A stretch of DNA of 64,000 nucleotides from Marchantia polymorpha subsp. ruderalis (GCA_037833965.1 AP031351.1:27602501-27666500), one strand, 5' to 3'; numbered from the stretch's first letter, positions 42,801 through 53,785 are shown. Translations and numbers: made by a program. Notes: generated by a model not told the origin, from the sequence alone.

Positions 42801-44743
42801 TAAAACACGATTAAGTAAGGCGATAGATGATTGAGGGTTCCTCCCTTCTCTTCTTGCGCATGTTGGCGCGTCACCTTCCACAGGAGCCGTGCCCAATGCA
42901 CCGGAGCTCCTGACAGCACTAGCTCCACGAACTCTACCTGCCAACCATGCATGTAAGCGGTCTTGGTCGGCTGCAATATCTGCAGCAATGCCGTCGCGAC
43001 ATTTCTCCGCAATCGATCCTTGTAATCCCGTGTCCGGAAACCGTTCTTGGGATGTCTGGCCACTTTGAAGAGCTCATTGTAAGAGACTTCTTCCTCCTGG
43101 GACACCTTCACGCTATCGGCCTCGAAGAGGAGATCCCCTTCCTCGCCGGCACACCTGCCCAACACCTGCGCCCAATTGCAAATGTCCCATCTCTCTGGGT
43201 GTGGGCGAAATCCGCGAGAAGGCTTGTGTCTCTCTTGCAGATACTCGCGCACCATCTCCGGACATGTCCAATTCCACCCCCATAGGAGAAAATCGAGCTT
43301 CAACCTCAACAGCACATCTTGAAATGCGCGTAGACCGATCTGCGGCACCCTGAGTGGAGACACTCGCAGCTGGGGAACCTTCGACATTGCGTTGCCTGCA
43401 CACACACAAACGTTCTCCCTTTCGCTCGCTCTCTCACAATCGCCACTGTGCGTCGGCCACTCAAGCACTGACTGCTCACTCTCTCTGCGCTCGTTCAAGA
43501 TCGCTACTCACAATTCTTTCAAGGTCCGCCAAGATCCTTGCGCAACTCGTCTCCGCACTCTCTACTCTCACTGCAGGTCGCTCCGCCCTTGCGCGTAATC
43601 TTGGAACTGGAAATCGCAAAGTCAAGAATGAGAGAATGAGACTGGAGCGCAGTCTTTTCTTCTCCGATTTCAAGAACGTCCAACGTTCTTACTGGTTGCA
43701 ACGTACGCAGCCGGCTATACGGCTTAACGGTTCGCCCTTTGCATGCGCGAATTCACGTCTCCGCATTGCGCGCATTCGCATGCTTAAACGTTGAATTCTC
43801 CCGCCGCCGCCACCTTCCGGACTCGAGTCCGCTGCAGGGTATACGTCGGCCCTGTTGTCTTTTCCTAACCCGCCCTTCCCCGGAGGCGTGTCGCCGCTGA
43901 TGCGGTCATTATCCGTCGGCGCCTTGCTGGAGGCGCACATCCAGCCGGAGCGAATTACGCCGGCGCGCAGTCGTACCGCCTATTTTGTCCTTTATGCCTC
44001 GTCCGTTGCTGCCAGCGCATATCCGTCAGCGCAACTCATGCCAGCGCATCCGGCCGTCAGCGCCACGTCGGAGGCGTACATCCGACTGGCGCTTTCTTTC
44101 CATGAACAGCCGCCAAGGGCGCTTCCGACTCTGAGTTGGTTTCCTCCTGTGAGCGCGTGATTCCGCCGAAGGCGCATCGCCGAGGGCGTACGGGAATCCT
44201 TTCCGGCTGTGAACCCTAGCGCGAACGGCGCATGTCCGGCTACGAGTTTTCCGACGCTCATAACTTCTCCATTCCTGATCCATCTCCGGCGCTCTTGGAC
44301 TCGTTAGAACGAGCGTCCCGAGCTCTTTCTAATGCAACTTCAACCAACTAGATCTACCGTGTATCCCGATTGTTATGAAGGTTTTCCCTTTCCGCGCTAG
44401 CGGCGCTTCGCCGAAGGCGCACTCATGGTCGGATGCCTTTAGAGGTCCGGGCCCTTCTCCTGACGTCTTTAGCAAAACCTCCTCCTGAGGTGTCTGCGCC
44501 GGAAGCGTAGCTTCCTTATACGCTAGAGGCGCGTGAGTAGAGACACCTCAAAAAGGAGCTTTTGCCGAAGGCGCCGAAGACGTTGGCGTTGGTACATCCG
44601 ACTACGTGATTCTTTGTGCCCTCGTGACGATCTCATCAATCCACTCTATTTAGCGTACCCTTCTCTAGCTACAAACACTGCTTTGGTACTAGTTTTCTAA
44701 AATTGTTTAAATTCTGCAAAAAAACAAAAAGTGTGTTACCACA
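39878..44743 (-). repeat. 5' LTR of X3 (4866 bp)
   Basis: Same length and ends as the 3' LTR, with only a handful of substitutions noticed. It directly abuts the right TSD copy aggca (44744-44748). The genomic RNA should start about 30 bases after the TATAAAG at 40798-40804, leaving this copy of the LTR-encoded frame upstream of the start site. Confidence 0.95.
40838..43387 (-). CDS. X3 LTR-encoded protein (5' LTR copy)
   Basis: The frame has 849 codons and is identical in layout to the copy at 30182-32731. Two residue differences were noticed: H to Y in the segment before SSRESPRDS, and R to G in the segment CRAR-EL of the coiled coil. If the element promoter is the TATAAAG at 40798-40804, this copy lies upstream of the genomic start and would need its own promoter. 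The 3' LTR copy would be included in genomic RNA. Function unknown. Confidence 0.85.
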   Translation of the reverse strand: MSKVPQLRVSPLRVPQIGLRAFQDVLLRLKLDFLLWGWNWTCPEMVREYLQERHKPSRGFRPHPERWDICNWAQVLGRCAGEEGDLLFEADSVKVSQEEEVSYNELFKVARHPKNGFRTRDYKDRLRRNVATALLQILQPTKTAYMHGWQVEFVELVLSGAPVHWARLLWKVTRQHAQEEKGGTLNHLSPYLIVFYRAMGCLTNAEKTRFPQLTRTYPGRYSREAEVDTDPDEEPASTPPAPARAAEERRSERIPRKRKWDERPEDRQPEVPAAPTRGRPTPEPHSRPKQRARKMPTVTEETRRTPTRRNLTQEEIIAQILGKTADTSAQKAPRPSGGDGRTDSRPTASRMTEGRQAEGRPTERRVEPDSRPEAEESLADEPTILKGSSSAEGTSGRTPPTSRPSGVKTRRVYPTPSRTTAGRPTASRTTESQPDSPTARRMGPTTSVRTPSADAPSARTPSAQMAPEGQAAEAGGARVTKVTAASTPSQTEDRAGTGAQAVGSPTALDILAGSGAAVAAEAAARYSSRESPRDSVATEILETEDDTSSEEQEADSVQKTPTGVLCEQIVPLLRYLDRKTSKYGSALKPQSYVETIRRRTRIKVAKWASSCQVYVERNTALKQHLAVTQKLYQALQQQKEDAATKSQADAELIRAKIELELQEERRQNKVLAAELARQTRALEESQRARKEDEELLCNLQSECSDLRAQRAGLEMQLAEVESSCRARGELAAQATRCLKGYTHWEVAAQERITLREFELRAAALTEGDSRSRRRVARKLETFLSGARDTMAHLQSEVTTALRRLGLRSRSEDWQGRDSTRSSPARRRRSTGSAECSRVVWFRADTASGR

Positions 44744-44748
44744 AGGCA

Positions 44749-46690
44749 ATTCCTTGGTATGGTGGGGTACTATCGACGGTTCATCTTGTCCTTCTCCAAC
44801 AAAGCTCATGCCTTGACGAATTACATGAAGAAGGGAGTGGAGTACGAACTCATTTTCAAGGATGAAGCTGCAAAGACGGCGTTCGAAGTTCTCAAGAAGG
44901 CGTTGGTGACGGCTCTAATTTTGGCGAAACCGGATTGGGGTAAACCTTTCATTCTCTACACAGATGCATCAAATATTGCTGTAGGATGCACCTTGAGTCA
45001 ATTAGATGATGAAAAGCATGATCATCCAATTGCCTATGCTAGTAGACTAATGGTTCAAGCGGAGAAGAACTACTCAGTGACAGAGAGAGAGGCCTTAGCT
45101 GTAATCTTCTCACTTAAGAAGTTTCGACATTATTTGTTGGGTGGGAGATTCACTATAGTGACTGATCATAAGGCTTTGAAATACATTTTCAACAAGCCTA
45201 ATGCTGAAGGGAGGATAGCTAGATGGAAGCTACTACTAGCAGAGTTTGATTATACCATTGAGGATAGACCTGGAAAGAAGCATGCTAATGCGGATTTGAT
45301 GTCGAGAGCATATGATGATGGAGGAGATCAGTCAGTAGATGACACCTTTCCGGATGAGGACTTGCTAGTCATGGACACGGTGACAACAGTACCGGAGGAG
45401 TACAAGGAAATTTGGAATTTCATCTCTAGAGGAGAGTTTCCTCAAATAATGCATCAAAGGGAGAAAAATGCATTAGTGAAGAGATGTCAACCTTATATGA
45501 TCATGGAGAAGGTACTTTTTCATCAAGGAGCTGACGGACTTCTACGAAGGGCGGTTGGGAGAGGAGAGGCACTACAACTCATGAAGGAGTTTCATGATGG
45601 TGCAGTATGTGGAGGACATTTTGCGGGGAAGGTAACTGCCTTCAAAATTCTTGATGCTGGTTATCATTGGAAGGGTATTTTTAAAGATTGTGTGGAATAT
45701 TGCAAAAGTTGTGATGTGTGTCAAGCTTTTGCTAAAAAGTCCATGAAAACCCCTCCTATGATTTCTGTACCAGTGTTAGGTCCTTTTGAAAAGTGGGGAA
45801 TAGATTTTGTAGGTCCTTTGAATCTTACTCCTCGAGGGAATAAGTTCATTGTGATAGCTACAGATTATCTTACGAAGTGGGTAGAGGCAAGACCACTTAA
45901 ATCTACTAATGAGAAGGAGGTTGGTAGATTTTTATATGAGAGAATCATTACTCGATTTGGTTGTCCATTGGAGTTAGTATCAGATAGAGGAGGAGAATTT
46001 GTGGGAAGTATGATTCAAGCCATGTTGGAGCACTTCTCCATCAAGGCTCGAGTGACCACTTCCTACAAACCTAACGCTAACGGGTTGGCGGAGCGGACCA
46101 ACTACACTTTGTGTATGATGTTGGCCAAGGATGCAGACATGGACGGGAGTAAACACAATTGGGACAAGAGGCTCCATGCTATCTTATGGGAGTATCGCAC
46201 AACATGGAAGACATCTACCGGATACTCACCTTTTCGGATGGTGTATGGAGTTGAGTCAAAACTTCCCATACAGTTTGACTTGACAACATTCACAACAATC
46301 CAGCAAAGGTTGAAGAAATCAAATGGAGCAGAAGCCATCAAGTCTCGCCAACAACAATTGATGGAGTTGAAGGAAGCTCGAGCACTAGCCATGGTACGAG
46401 TGGAGCGGGCTCAACAGTTGCAGAAGAAGTATCACGACAAACGAAGTGGAAACCAGAACTTGAAGCCGTTCAAGGAAGGTGATTGGGTGATGCTCTTTGA
46501 TGCAATTAGATACAAGAGAGCTAGGAAAAAGTTTCTTCCTAAGTATTTTGGACCTTTCATAGTTGAGAAGGTGTGGGGAAATTTCACTTATGACATCAAG
46601 GAGTTAGGAGGACGTCACTTCGATCGAGTCAACCACGACAAGTTGAAGTTATTCCATCGAAGATCAGATTCTTTCACTCCGAGGGCGTAG
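44749..46690 (+). pseudogene. Z gag-pol, 3' part (RT end, RNase H, integrase)
   Basis: Continuation of the Z polyprotein after the X3 insertion, open to a TAG at 46688-46690. First codons QFLGMVGYYRRF complete the RT. RNase H follows: LYTDASNIAVGCTLSQ, TEREALAVIFSLKKFRHYL, TDHKAL and HANADLMSR. Integrase: zinc region (GGHF..C.SCDVCQ), catalytic D in GIDFVGPL, D in VSDRGGEF and E in GLAERTN with D,D(35)E spacing. The C-terminus (VNHDKLKLFHRR) has no chromodomain. The piece has no start of its own, so it is inactive because of the insertion. Positions of the open frame suggest Z was coding-competent when X3 entered. Confidence 0.93.
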
Positions 46691-46698
46691 TGAAATCT

Positions 46699-46713
46699 TG
46701 GTCCGGGGGTAAA
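46699..46713 (+). promoter_or_regulatory. Polypurine-like tract of Z
   Basis: CCGGGGGTAAA immediately before the right LTR start TGTAAGACC. Short, but in the expected place for plus-strand priming. Confidence 0.6.
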
Positions 46714-47572
46714 TGTAAGACCGGGTGTTGCACATATGTATTAAGTCTTAGAAGTGGTCAAGGGAATAAGGATGATTAGCCAAGGCATAGCTAAGACTAG
46801 CTAGTTATGACTAAACTAGTTAGTTATAACTAAGTTTATCTAGTCATGACTAAGTTTAGCTACAATGTCTATAGTTGGCGGAATAATTAGCGGAGTTCTA
46901 GAAGAATGGAGTGAGCACTTCTATTTTGTCTTTTACAAGGAGTGAGCACTTTTATTTTGTCTTATACAAAAGTTCTAGATTCCAATGGATTAGATATTTG
47001 ACTAGAAGCTTGGATTTGATTGGTTTGACTAAATGTATGAAAGATGATTGGCTAGACTAAGTCTAATGTTGACTTAGTGGCTAGGAAGCTTGTAGAAGTT
47101 TAAAAGCTTCCAATGGCATGTCGCCACCTCAACCTTGGATTCCGGAAGCTTCTAGAAGGTTTAGGTAGGCCAATGGCATGTTGCCACGTAGAGAAGGTTA
47201 GTCAAACTTACCTAGGTAAAAGTAAGTTAGGAGAAATTACCACATGTTACTATGGTAACTTCTCAAGTAGTATAAATAGAGAGGTAGAGTAGCACCTCTC
47301 AAGCAAGTTTGGAGAGTCATGTGTGAGTACTTGTTTCAGTAATGAAGGAGTGAAGTTTTTGAGTATCTTGGAGTATCGACGTGTGTTTGCGTTTATGTGA
47401 AGAGGGTGATGTGAGGAGAGTTTGTGTGTGAGTTGGAATGATACATGAGAGTTTGTGAGAGAAGGTGTTTGGGACATGAGTGAGAGTATGAATCCTAGTC
47501 TTCTAGAACCATGATGCGCTACAACAAAGCCATCAGAGGTAAACCTGAGTGAGAGTCAGCCCGGAGGTTGCA
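46714..47572 (+). repeat. Right (3') LTR of Z, 859 bp
   Basis: Starts TGTAAGACCGGGTGTTGCAC and ends CCCGGAGGTTGCA. It contains TATAAATAGA at 47271-47280 within a 115-base segment absent from the left LTR. It shares the 31-base tandem duplication with GGAGTGAGCACTT at about 46910-46972. Confidence 0.95.
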
Positions 47573-47641
47573 GGCCGACGCGCAGTGGCGATTGTGAGAG
47601 AGCGAGCGAAAGGGAGAACGTTTGTGTGTGCAGGAAACGCA

Positions 47642-50197
47642 ATGTCGAAGGTTCCCCAACTGCGAGTGTCTCCCCTCAAGGTGCCGCAGATCGGTCTACG
47701 CGCATTTCAAGATGTGCTGTTGGGGCTGAAGCTCGATTTCCTCCTGTGGGGATGGAACTGGACATGTCCGGAGATGGTGCGCGAGTATCTGCAGGAGAGA
47801 CACAAGCCCTCACGCGGATTCCGTCCACATCCAGAAAGATGGGACATTTGTAACTGGGCGCAGGTGTTGGGCAGGTGTGCCGGCGAGGAAGGGGATCTCC
47901 TCTTCGAGGCCGATAGCGTGAAGGTGTCCCAGGAAGAAGAAATCTCCTACAATGAGCTCTTCAAAGTTGCCAGGCATCCCAAGAACGGTTTCCGGACACG
48001 GGATTACAAAGATCGATTGCGGAGAAATGTCGCGACTGCATTGCTGCAGATATTGCAGCCGACCAAGACCGCTTACATGCATGGTTGGCAGGTAGAATTT
48101 GTGGAGCTAGTGTTGTCAGGAGCTCCAGTGCATTGGGCACGGCTCCTGTGGAAGGTGACGCGCCAACATGCGCAAGAAGAGAGAGGAGGAACCCTTAATC
48201 ATCTTTCGCCTTACCTGATTGTGTTTTATCGGGCGATGGGATGTTTGACAAATTCTGAGAAAACACGGTTTCCGCTGCTGACCCGGAGCTATCCAGGTAG
48301 ATACTCGCGGGAGGCCGAAGTAGACACGGATCCAGACGAAGAACCTGCCAGTTCGCCTCCGGCTCCGGCCCCAGCAAGAGCAGCAGAAGAACGTCGGAGT
48401 GAGCGCATTCCGCGAAAAAGGAAGTGGGATGAGAGACCTGAGGACAGGCAGCCGGAAGTGCCAGCTGCGCCGACTCGTGGTCGGCCCACCCACGAGCCTC
48501 ACAGTTGACCAAAACAGCGGGCACGCAAAATGCCAACTAGTACTGAGGAGACCGGGCGTACTCCGGTCCGGCGGAATCTCACGCAGGAGGAGATAATCGC
48601 GCAGATTCTAGGGAAGTCGACAAATACCTCTGCGCAGAAGACACCAATGCCTTCGGAAGGAGATGGACGAACTGACAGTCGGCCGACTACGAGTCGGGCG
48701 ACTGAAGGCCGACAAGCGGAAGGAAGGCCAACTGAACGGCGCGTTGAACCGGACAGCAGGCCGGAAGCAGAAGAGAGTTTGGCTGACGAGCCAACAACCC
48801 TCAGAAGGTCGTCTTCGGCGGAAGGCACTTCTGGGAAAACGCCACCAGCAAGCAGGCCAAGTGGAGTCAAGACGCGCAGGGTGTATCCGACTCCCAGTCG
48901 GACAACTGCTGGTCGGCCGACTGCGAGTCGGTCAACAGAGAGACGGCCGGATTCGCCGACTGCGAGACGGACAGGGCCGGCGACCAGTGTGCGGACGCCT
49001 TCGGCGGACGCACCTTCAGCGAAGACACCTTCCGCGCAGATTGCGCCGGAAGGGCAGGCAGCAGAAGCGGGCGGTGCAAAAGTGACAAGAGTCACTGCGG
49101 CGTCGAACCCTTCGGAGACCGAAGATCGAGCCGGAACAGGGGCTCAAGCAGTGGGATCTCCCACTGCCCTGGATATTTTAGCAGGCAGTGGAGCAGCAGT
49201 CGCAGCGGAAGCTGTTGCGCGCCACAGTTCCAGGGAGTCGCCAAGGGATTCGGTGGCGACTGAAATCCTCGAGACTGAGGATGAGACGAGCTCGGAAGAG
49301 CAGGAAGCGGATTTTGTGCAGAAAACGCCAACAGGGGTGTTGTGCGAACAGATAGTCCCACTCCTGCGATATCTGGATCGCAAGACATCCAAGTACGCGG
49401 GTACTGGAAAACCGCAGTCTTATGTGGAGACTATCAAGCGAAGGACGAGGAGCAAGGTGGCCATTTGGGCCTCTAGGTGCCAAGTATATGTGGATAGGAA
49501 CACCGCCCTCCGACAACACCTGGCGGTCACACAGAAGCTATACCAAGCCTTGCAGCAGCAGAGGGAGGATGCGGCGACGAAAAGTCAGGCGGATGCCGAG
49601 CTAATGCGGGCAAAGATCGAGTCGGAATTGCAGGAAGAGCGGAGACAAAACCACGTCCTAGCAGCCAAGCTTGCGCGCCAGACGCACACCTTAGAAGAAA
49701 GTCAAAGAGCCCGCAAGGAGGATGAGGAGTTGTTGCGTAACTTGCAATCCGAGTGCTCGGATTTGAGGGCGCAGCGTGCGGAAGCGGAAATGCAGCTAGC
49801 AGAGGTGGAAGGCAGCTGCAGGGCGCGAGAAGAGTTGGCGACGCGGGTGACTCATTGTCTAAAAGGATACGCCCATTGGGAGGTGGCAGCTCAAGAGAGG
49901 ATCACACTCAGGGAGTTCGAGCTTCGGGCGGCGGCATTGACGGAGGGTGACAGTCGGAGTCGGCGGCGAGTGGCGAGGAAATTAGAAACCTTCTTGTCGG
50001 GTGCGCGCGACACTATGGCGCACTTAGAGTCGGAAGTCACTGCAGCGCTCCGACGCCTGGGGTTGCGCAGCCGGTCGGAAGACTGGCAAGGAAGAGACAG
50101 CGAGCGGAGCAGTCCGGCGCGCAGGAGGCGCAGCACCGGATCTGCAGAGTGCAGTAGCATAGTTTGGTTTCGTGCAGATGTTGCGAGTAGTAGATAG
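47642..50197 (+). pseudogene. X2 copy of the LTR-encoded protein, one nonsense codon
   Basis: Frame of 851 codons plus stop from ATG 47642 (MSKVPQLRVSPLKVPQ) to 50197, broken only by TGA at 48506-48508, where X3 has CGA (R) in SRPKQRARK. The rest is in one frame: the conserved domain, the PTxSR linker, IVPLLRYLDRKTSKY, the coiled coil (RAKIESELQEERRQNHVLAAKL) and the ALRRLGLRSRSEDW end. The single C to T change suggests methylation-driven decay of an otherwise maintained gene. Stop at 50195-50197, followed by TATAAAG at 50230-50236. Confidence 0.87.
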
Positions 50198-50903
50198 GAT
50201 AGTGTATTGCTAGTTAGGACCTTTGCGGGTATAAAGTAGATCAAGGCGTTTTGCCTTGGGACTCTTCCAGTTTCGGAAGTGCAGATCAGGAACTCACTTT
50301 CTTGGCGTGTTTGTGCATTTTGGTCCTGGCACCACGTAGAGAAGCTGCAGCATAGCGAAGTTACCGTATGTTGTAGGTGAAGGCCTTCGGCTGAATATTC
50401 AGAGCTAGCACCCGGTTAGAGACTTGAGTAGTGCGGATCTGCACCTGCGGGTGATTTCTGATGCTCAGAGCCGGCTGCGAGTTAGAGACTTGAACAGTTC
50501 CCCCTTACTCCTTCGAGTGACATATCCTGATTGTACTCCTACGGGAAGTTTCCCCTGAATGCCAAAGTGAAGTTTTATTACTTCGTGTAAGCCTTGGTTT
50601 GCAATTCAGGTTGTGTGCGTGTGTTACTGGATCGTGTCTCAGTTAAGTTCTCAGTCGGGTCTGCACTCCCTGCGTTTGGTGTGAGAGTTGAGGGTGACGT
50701 CCACGGCGTATGAAGAGGCTTCGTTCCAAAGTGGGAAGTCCAGTCCGGGTACCCTACGCTAGTTCCTGGCGGAAGGGCAGTAAAAGCCGGAGTGGGAGTC
50801 ACTACCTGCAGAACCTCTGAGTGAACTTTTGAGACACTTTCCTCCTGAAATCCGAAGCGGAGGTCCTGACCGACCTCCGAGTTGTGCTTTTTGCCAATTT
50901 CAG

Positions 50904-50927
50904 GTGTGTGTGTGTGTGTGTGTGTGT
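50904..50927 (+). repeat. GT microsatellite in the R-U5 part of X LTRs
   Basis: About eleven GT units, with counterparts at 53527-53548 in X1 and shorter CA runs at 29460-29470 and 40116-40126 in X3. Variable length between copies. Confidence 0.85.
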
Positions 50928-51144
50928 TGAGTGACCACGCTGTACCGTGCATCCTCCGAGCATCCTCCGAGTCGAGCCTCCGAGTCGAGCACTACAGTAT
51001 TTCTGGGAGTGACAGTCGCCTAGAATTCAAACTCTACAAAAGTCTGTTAAACGTGACACTTTTACTCTGCGTGTTGCCTCTGTCCCTGTGGGTTCGATCT
51101 TTTTACCACCATACTGCAGTTTTAGCCTTTGGTGGGTTATTACA

Positions 51145-52827
51145 GCACGCAAAATGCCAACTAGTACTGAGGAGACCGGGCGTACTCCGGTCCGGCGGAG
51201 TAACCTGCCCACGCAGGAGGATATAATCGCGCAGATTCTGGGGAAGTCGACAAATACCTCTGCGCAGAAGGCACCAATGCCTTCGGAAGAAGATGGAAGG
51301 ACTGACAGTCGGCCGACTACGAGTCGGGTGACTGAAGGTCGACAAACGGAAGGAAGGCCGACAGAGCGGCGCGTTGAACCGGACAGCAGGCCGGAAGCAG
51401 AAGAGAGTTTGGCTGACGAGCCAACAACCCTCAGAGGGTCGTCTTCGGCGGAAGGCACTTCTGGGAAAACGCCGCCAGCAAGTAGGCCAAGTGGAGTGAA
51501 GACGCGCAGGGTGTATCCGACTGCCAGTCGGACAACTGCTAGTCGGCCGACTGCGAGTCGGTCAACAGAGAGTCGGCCAGATTCGCCGACTGCGAGACGG
51601 ACAGGGCCGGCGACCAGTGTGCGGACGCCTTCGGCGGACGCACCTCCAGCGAAGACACCTTCCGCGCAGATCGCGCCGGAAGGGCAGGCAGCAGAAGCGG
51701 GCGGTGCAAAGGTGACAAAAGTCACTGCAGCGTCGACCCCTTCGGAAACCGAAGATCGAGCCGGAACAGGGGCTCAAGCAGTGGGATCCCCCACTGCCTT
51801 GGATATTTTAGCAGGGAGTGGAGCGGCAGTCGCGGCGGAAGCTGCTGCGCGCCACAGTTCCAGGGAGTCGCCAAGGGATTCGGTGGCGACTGAAATCCTT
51901 GAAACTGAGGATGAGACGAGCTCGGAAGAGCAGGAAGCGGATTCTGTGCAGAAAACGCCAACAGGGGTGTTGTGCGAGCAGATAGTTCCACTCCTGCGAT
52001 ATCTGGATCGCAAGACATCCAAGTACTCGGGTACCGGAAAACCGCAGTCTTACGTGGAGACTGTCAAGCGCAGGACGAGGAGCAAGGTGGCCACTTGGGC
52101 CTCTAGGTGCCAAATATTGCAGGATAGGAACACTACCCTCCGACAACACCTGGCGGTCACACAGAAGCTATACCAAACCTTGCAGCAGCAGAGGGAGGAT
52201 GCGGCGACGAAAAACCAGGCGGATGCCGAGCTAATACGGGCAAAGATCGAGTCGGAATTGCAGGAAGAGCGGAGACAAAACCGCATCTTAGCAGAAGAGC
52301 TTGTGCGCCAGAAGCGCGCCTTAGAAGAAAGTCAAAATACACGCAAGGAGGATGAGGAGTTGTTGCGCAACTTGCAATCCGAGTGCGCGGATTTGAGGGC
52401 GCAACGCGCAGATGCGGAAATGCAGCTAGCAGAGGTGGAAGGCAGCTGCCGGGCGCGAGAAGAGTTGGCGACGCAGGTGACTCACTGTCTAAAAGGATAC
52501 GCCCATTGGGAGGTGGCAGCTCAAGAGAAGATCACACTCAAGGAGTTCGAGCTTCGGGCGGCGGCATTGACGGAGGGTGACAGTCGGAGCCGGCGGCGAG
52601 TAGCGAGGAAATTAGAATCCTTCTTGTCGGGTGCGCGCGACACTATGGCGCACTTGGAGTCGGAAGTGACTACAGCCCTCCGACGTCTGGGGTTGCGCAG
52701 CCGGTCGGAAGATTGGCAAGGTAGAGATAGAGAGCGAGGCAGTCCGGCGCGCAGGAGGCGCAGCACCGGATCTGCAGAGTGCAGTAGCATAGTTTGGTTT
52801 CGTGCAAGTGTTGCGAGTAGTAGATAG
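51145..52827 (+). pseudogene. X1 copy of the LTR-encoded protein, C-terminal part
   Basis: Continuation of the X1 gene after the X2 insertion, in frame to TAG at 52825-52827. It holds the linker with PTxSR repeats, IVPLLRYLDRKTSKY, the coiled coil (RAKIESELQEERRQNRILAEEL) and the ALRRLGLRSRSEDW terminus. The open frame can be traced back to an ATG at 51088 inside the X2 LTR end. That fusion is an accident of insertion and not a natural start. Confidence 0.85.
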
Positions 52828-53785
52828 GATAGCGTAGTGTTAGTTAGAACCTTTGAGGGTATAAAGTAGTTCAAGGTGTTTTGCCTTGGGACTCTTCCAG
52901 TTGCGGAAGTGCAGATCAGGAACTCACTTTCTTGGCGTGTTTGTGCATTTTGGTCCTGGCACCACGTAGAGAAGCTGCAGCATAGCGAAGTTACCGTATG
53001 TTGTAGTTGAAGGCCTTCGGCTGAATGTTCAGAGCTAGTACCCGGTTAGAGACTTGAGTAGTGCGGATCTGCACCTGCGGGTGATTTCTGATGCTTAGAG
53101 CCGGTTGCGAGTTAGAGACTTGAACAGTTCCCCCTTACTCCTTCGAGTGACATATCCTGATTGTACTCCTACGGGAAGTTTCCCCTGAATGCCAAAGTGA
53201 AGTTTTATTACTTCGTGTAAGCCTTGGTTTGCAATTCAGGTTGTGTGTGTTACTGGATTGTGTCTCAGTTAAGTTCTCAGTCGGGCCTGTACCCCCTGCG
53301 TTTGGTGTGAGTCGAGGGTGACGTCCACGGCGTATGAAGGGGCTTCGTTCCGAAGTGGGAAGTCCAGTCCGGGTTCCCTACGCTAGTTCCTGGCGGAAGG
53401 GCAGTAAAAGCCGGAGTGGGAGTCACTACCTGCAGAACCTCTGAGTGAACTTTTGAGACACTTTCCTCCTGAAATCCGAAGCGGAGGTCCTGACCGACCT
53501 CCGAGTTGTGCTTTTGCCAGTTTCAGGTGTGTGTGTGTGTGTGTGTGTTGAGTGACTACGCTGTACTGTGCATCCTCCGAGCATCCTCCGAGTCGAGATC
53601 CTCCTCCGAGTCGAGCCTCCGAGTCGAGCACTGTAGTATTTCTTGGAGTGACAGTCGCCTGAGAATTCAAACTCTACAAAAGTCTGTTAAACGTGACACT
53701 TTTTACTCTGTGTGTTGCCTCTGTCCCTGTGGGTTCGATCTTTTTACCACCATACTGCAGTTTTAGCCTTTGGTGGGTTATTACA

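Larger units (their letters stand above)
29222..44743 (-). mobile_element. Element X3: complete Ty3/gypsy element with 4.9-kb LTRs
   Basis: The element spans 15.5 kb on the - strand. The 5' LTR is 39878-44743, the internal region 34088-39877 and the 3' LTR 29222-34087. The LTRs have identical length (4866 bp, constant offset 10656). Only a few differences were noticed by eye, at 29369/40025, near 30556/41212 and near 31156/41812. The internal part carries a primer site complementary to a tRNA-Asp 3' end, gag-protease and pol in one frame separated by a single UAG, and a polypurine tract. Each LTR carries an 849-codon open frame on the coding strand. The integrase tail ends with a VNGWRLKKY motif as in plant Tat/Athila-type (OTA) gypsy elements, and there is no chromodomain. 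All parts look intact, so the element may be autonomous. Confidence 0.96.
24307..47572 (+). mobile_element. Element Z: Ty3/gypsy LTR retrotransposon, split by X3
   Basis: Two LTRs (24307-25050 and 46714-47572) bound an internal region with a primer-binding-like site, a zinc-knuckle frame, one long gag-protease-RT-RNase H-integrase frame and a purine-rich tract before the right LTR. The flanks read gcggcc on the left and ggccgacg on the right, giving a 4-bp duplication (ggcc). The uninterrupted sequence in X1 (gagcggccgacgc near 22060) confirms the empty site. X3 is inserted in the reverse transcriptase region. No chromodomain is seen after the integrase. Confidence 0.93.
23012..51144 (+). mobile_element. 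Element X2: solo LTR of the X family, split by Z
   Basis: Begins TGTGGTAACACAC at 23012 and ends GGGTTATTACA at 51144, flanked by TSD gcacg. Subtracting Z and its target repeat leaves about 4863 bases, one X LTR length. It sits inside the open frame of X1, so an X element inserted into the LTR of another X element and later collapsed to a solo LTR. Z interrupts it about 65 bases upstream of its own open frame, which is otherwise continuous (47642-50197). Confidence 0.93.
20748..53785 (+). mobile_element. Element X1: solo LTR of the X family, split by X2
   Basis: Starts TGTGGTAACACAC at 20748 and ends GGGTTATTACA at 53785, with perfect TSD gattc on both sides. Without X2 and one gcacg copy it is about 4900 bases, the length of one X LTR, and has no internal gag-pol. 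It is therefore a solo LTR made by recombination between two LTRs of a former full element. It interrupts the decayed Y gene. It contains the LTR-encoded frame in two pieces (22128-23011 and 51145-52827). A TATAAAG lies 33 bases past the stop codon, at 52860-52866. Confidence 0.93.

Noticed and set aside
51088-52827. 579-codon frame starting inside the X2 LTR end
   Set aside because: The first about 20 codons come from the end of the X2 LTR and fuse by chance with the X1 gene across the insertion point. The biological gene is the X1 copy starting at 22128.
53735-53760. tRNA B-box-like GGGTTCGATC near the X LTR end
   Set aside because: There is no matching A box or cloverleaf. It is a fixed part of the LTR in all copies, near the U5 end.
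20748-53785. Reading the X LTR ends (TGTGGTAAC and GTTATTACA) as terminal inverted repeats of a DNA transposon
   Set aside because: The 5-bp TSDs, TG..CA ends, polypurine tract, tRNA-Asp primer site and gag-pol between two identical copies identify an LTR retrotransposon. The short inverted ends are normal for LTRs.
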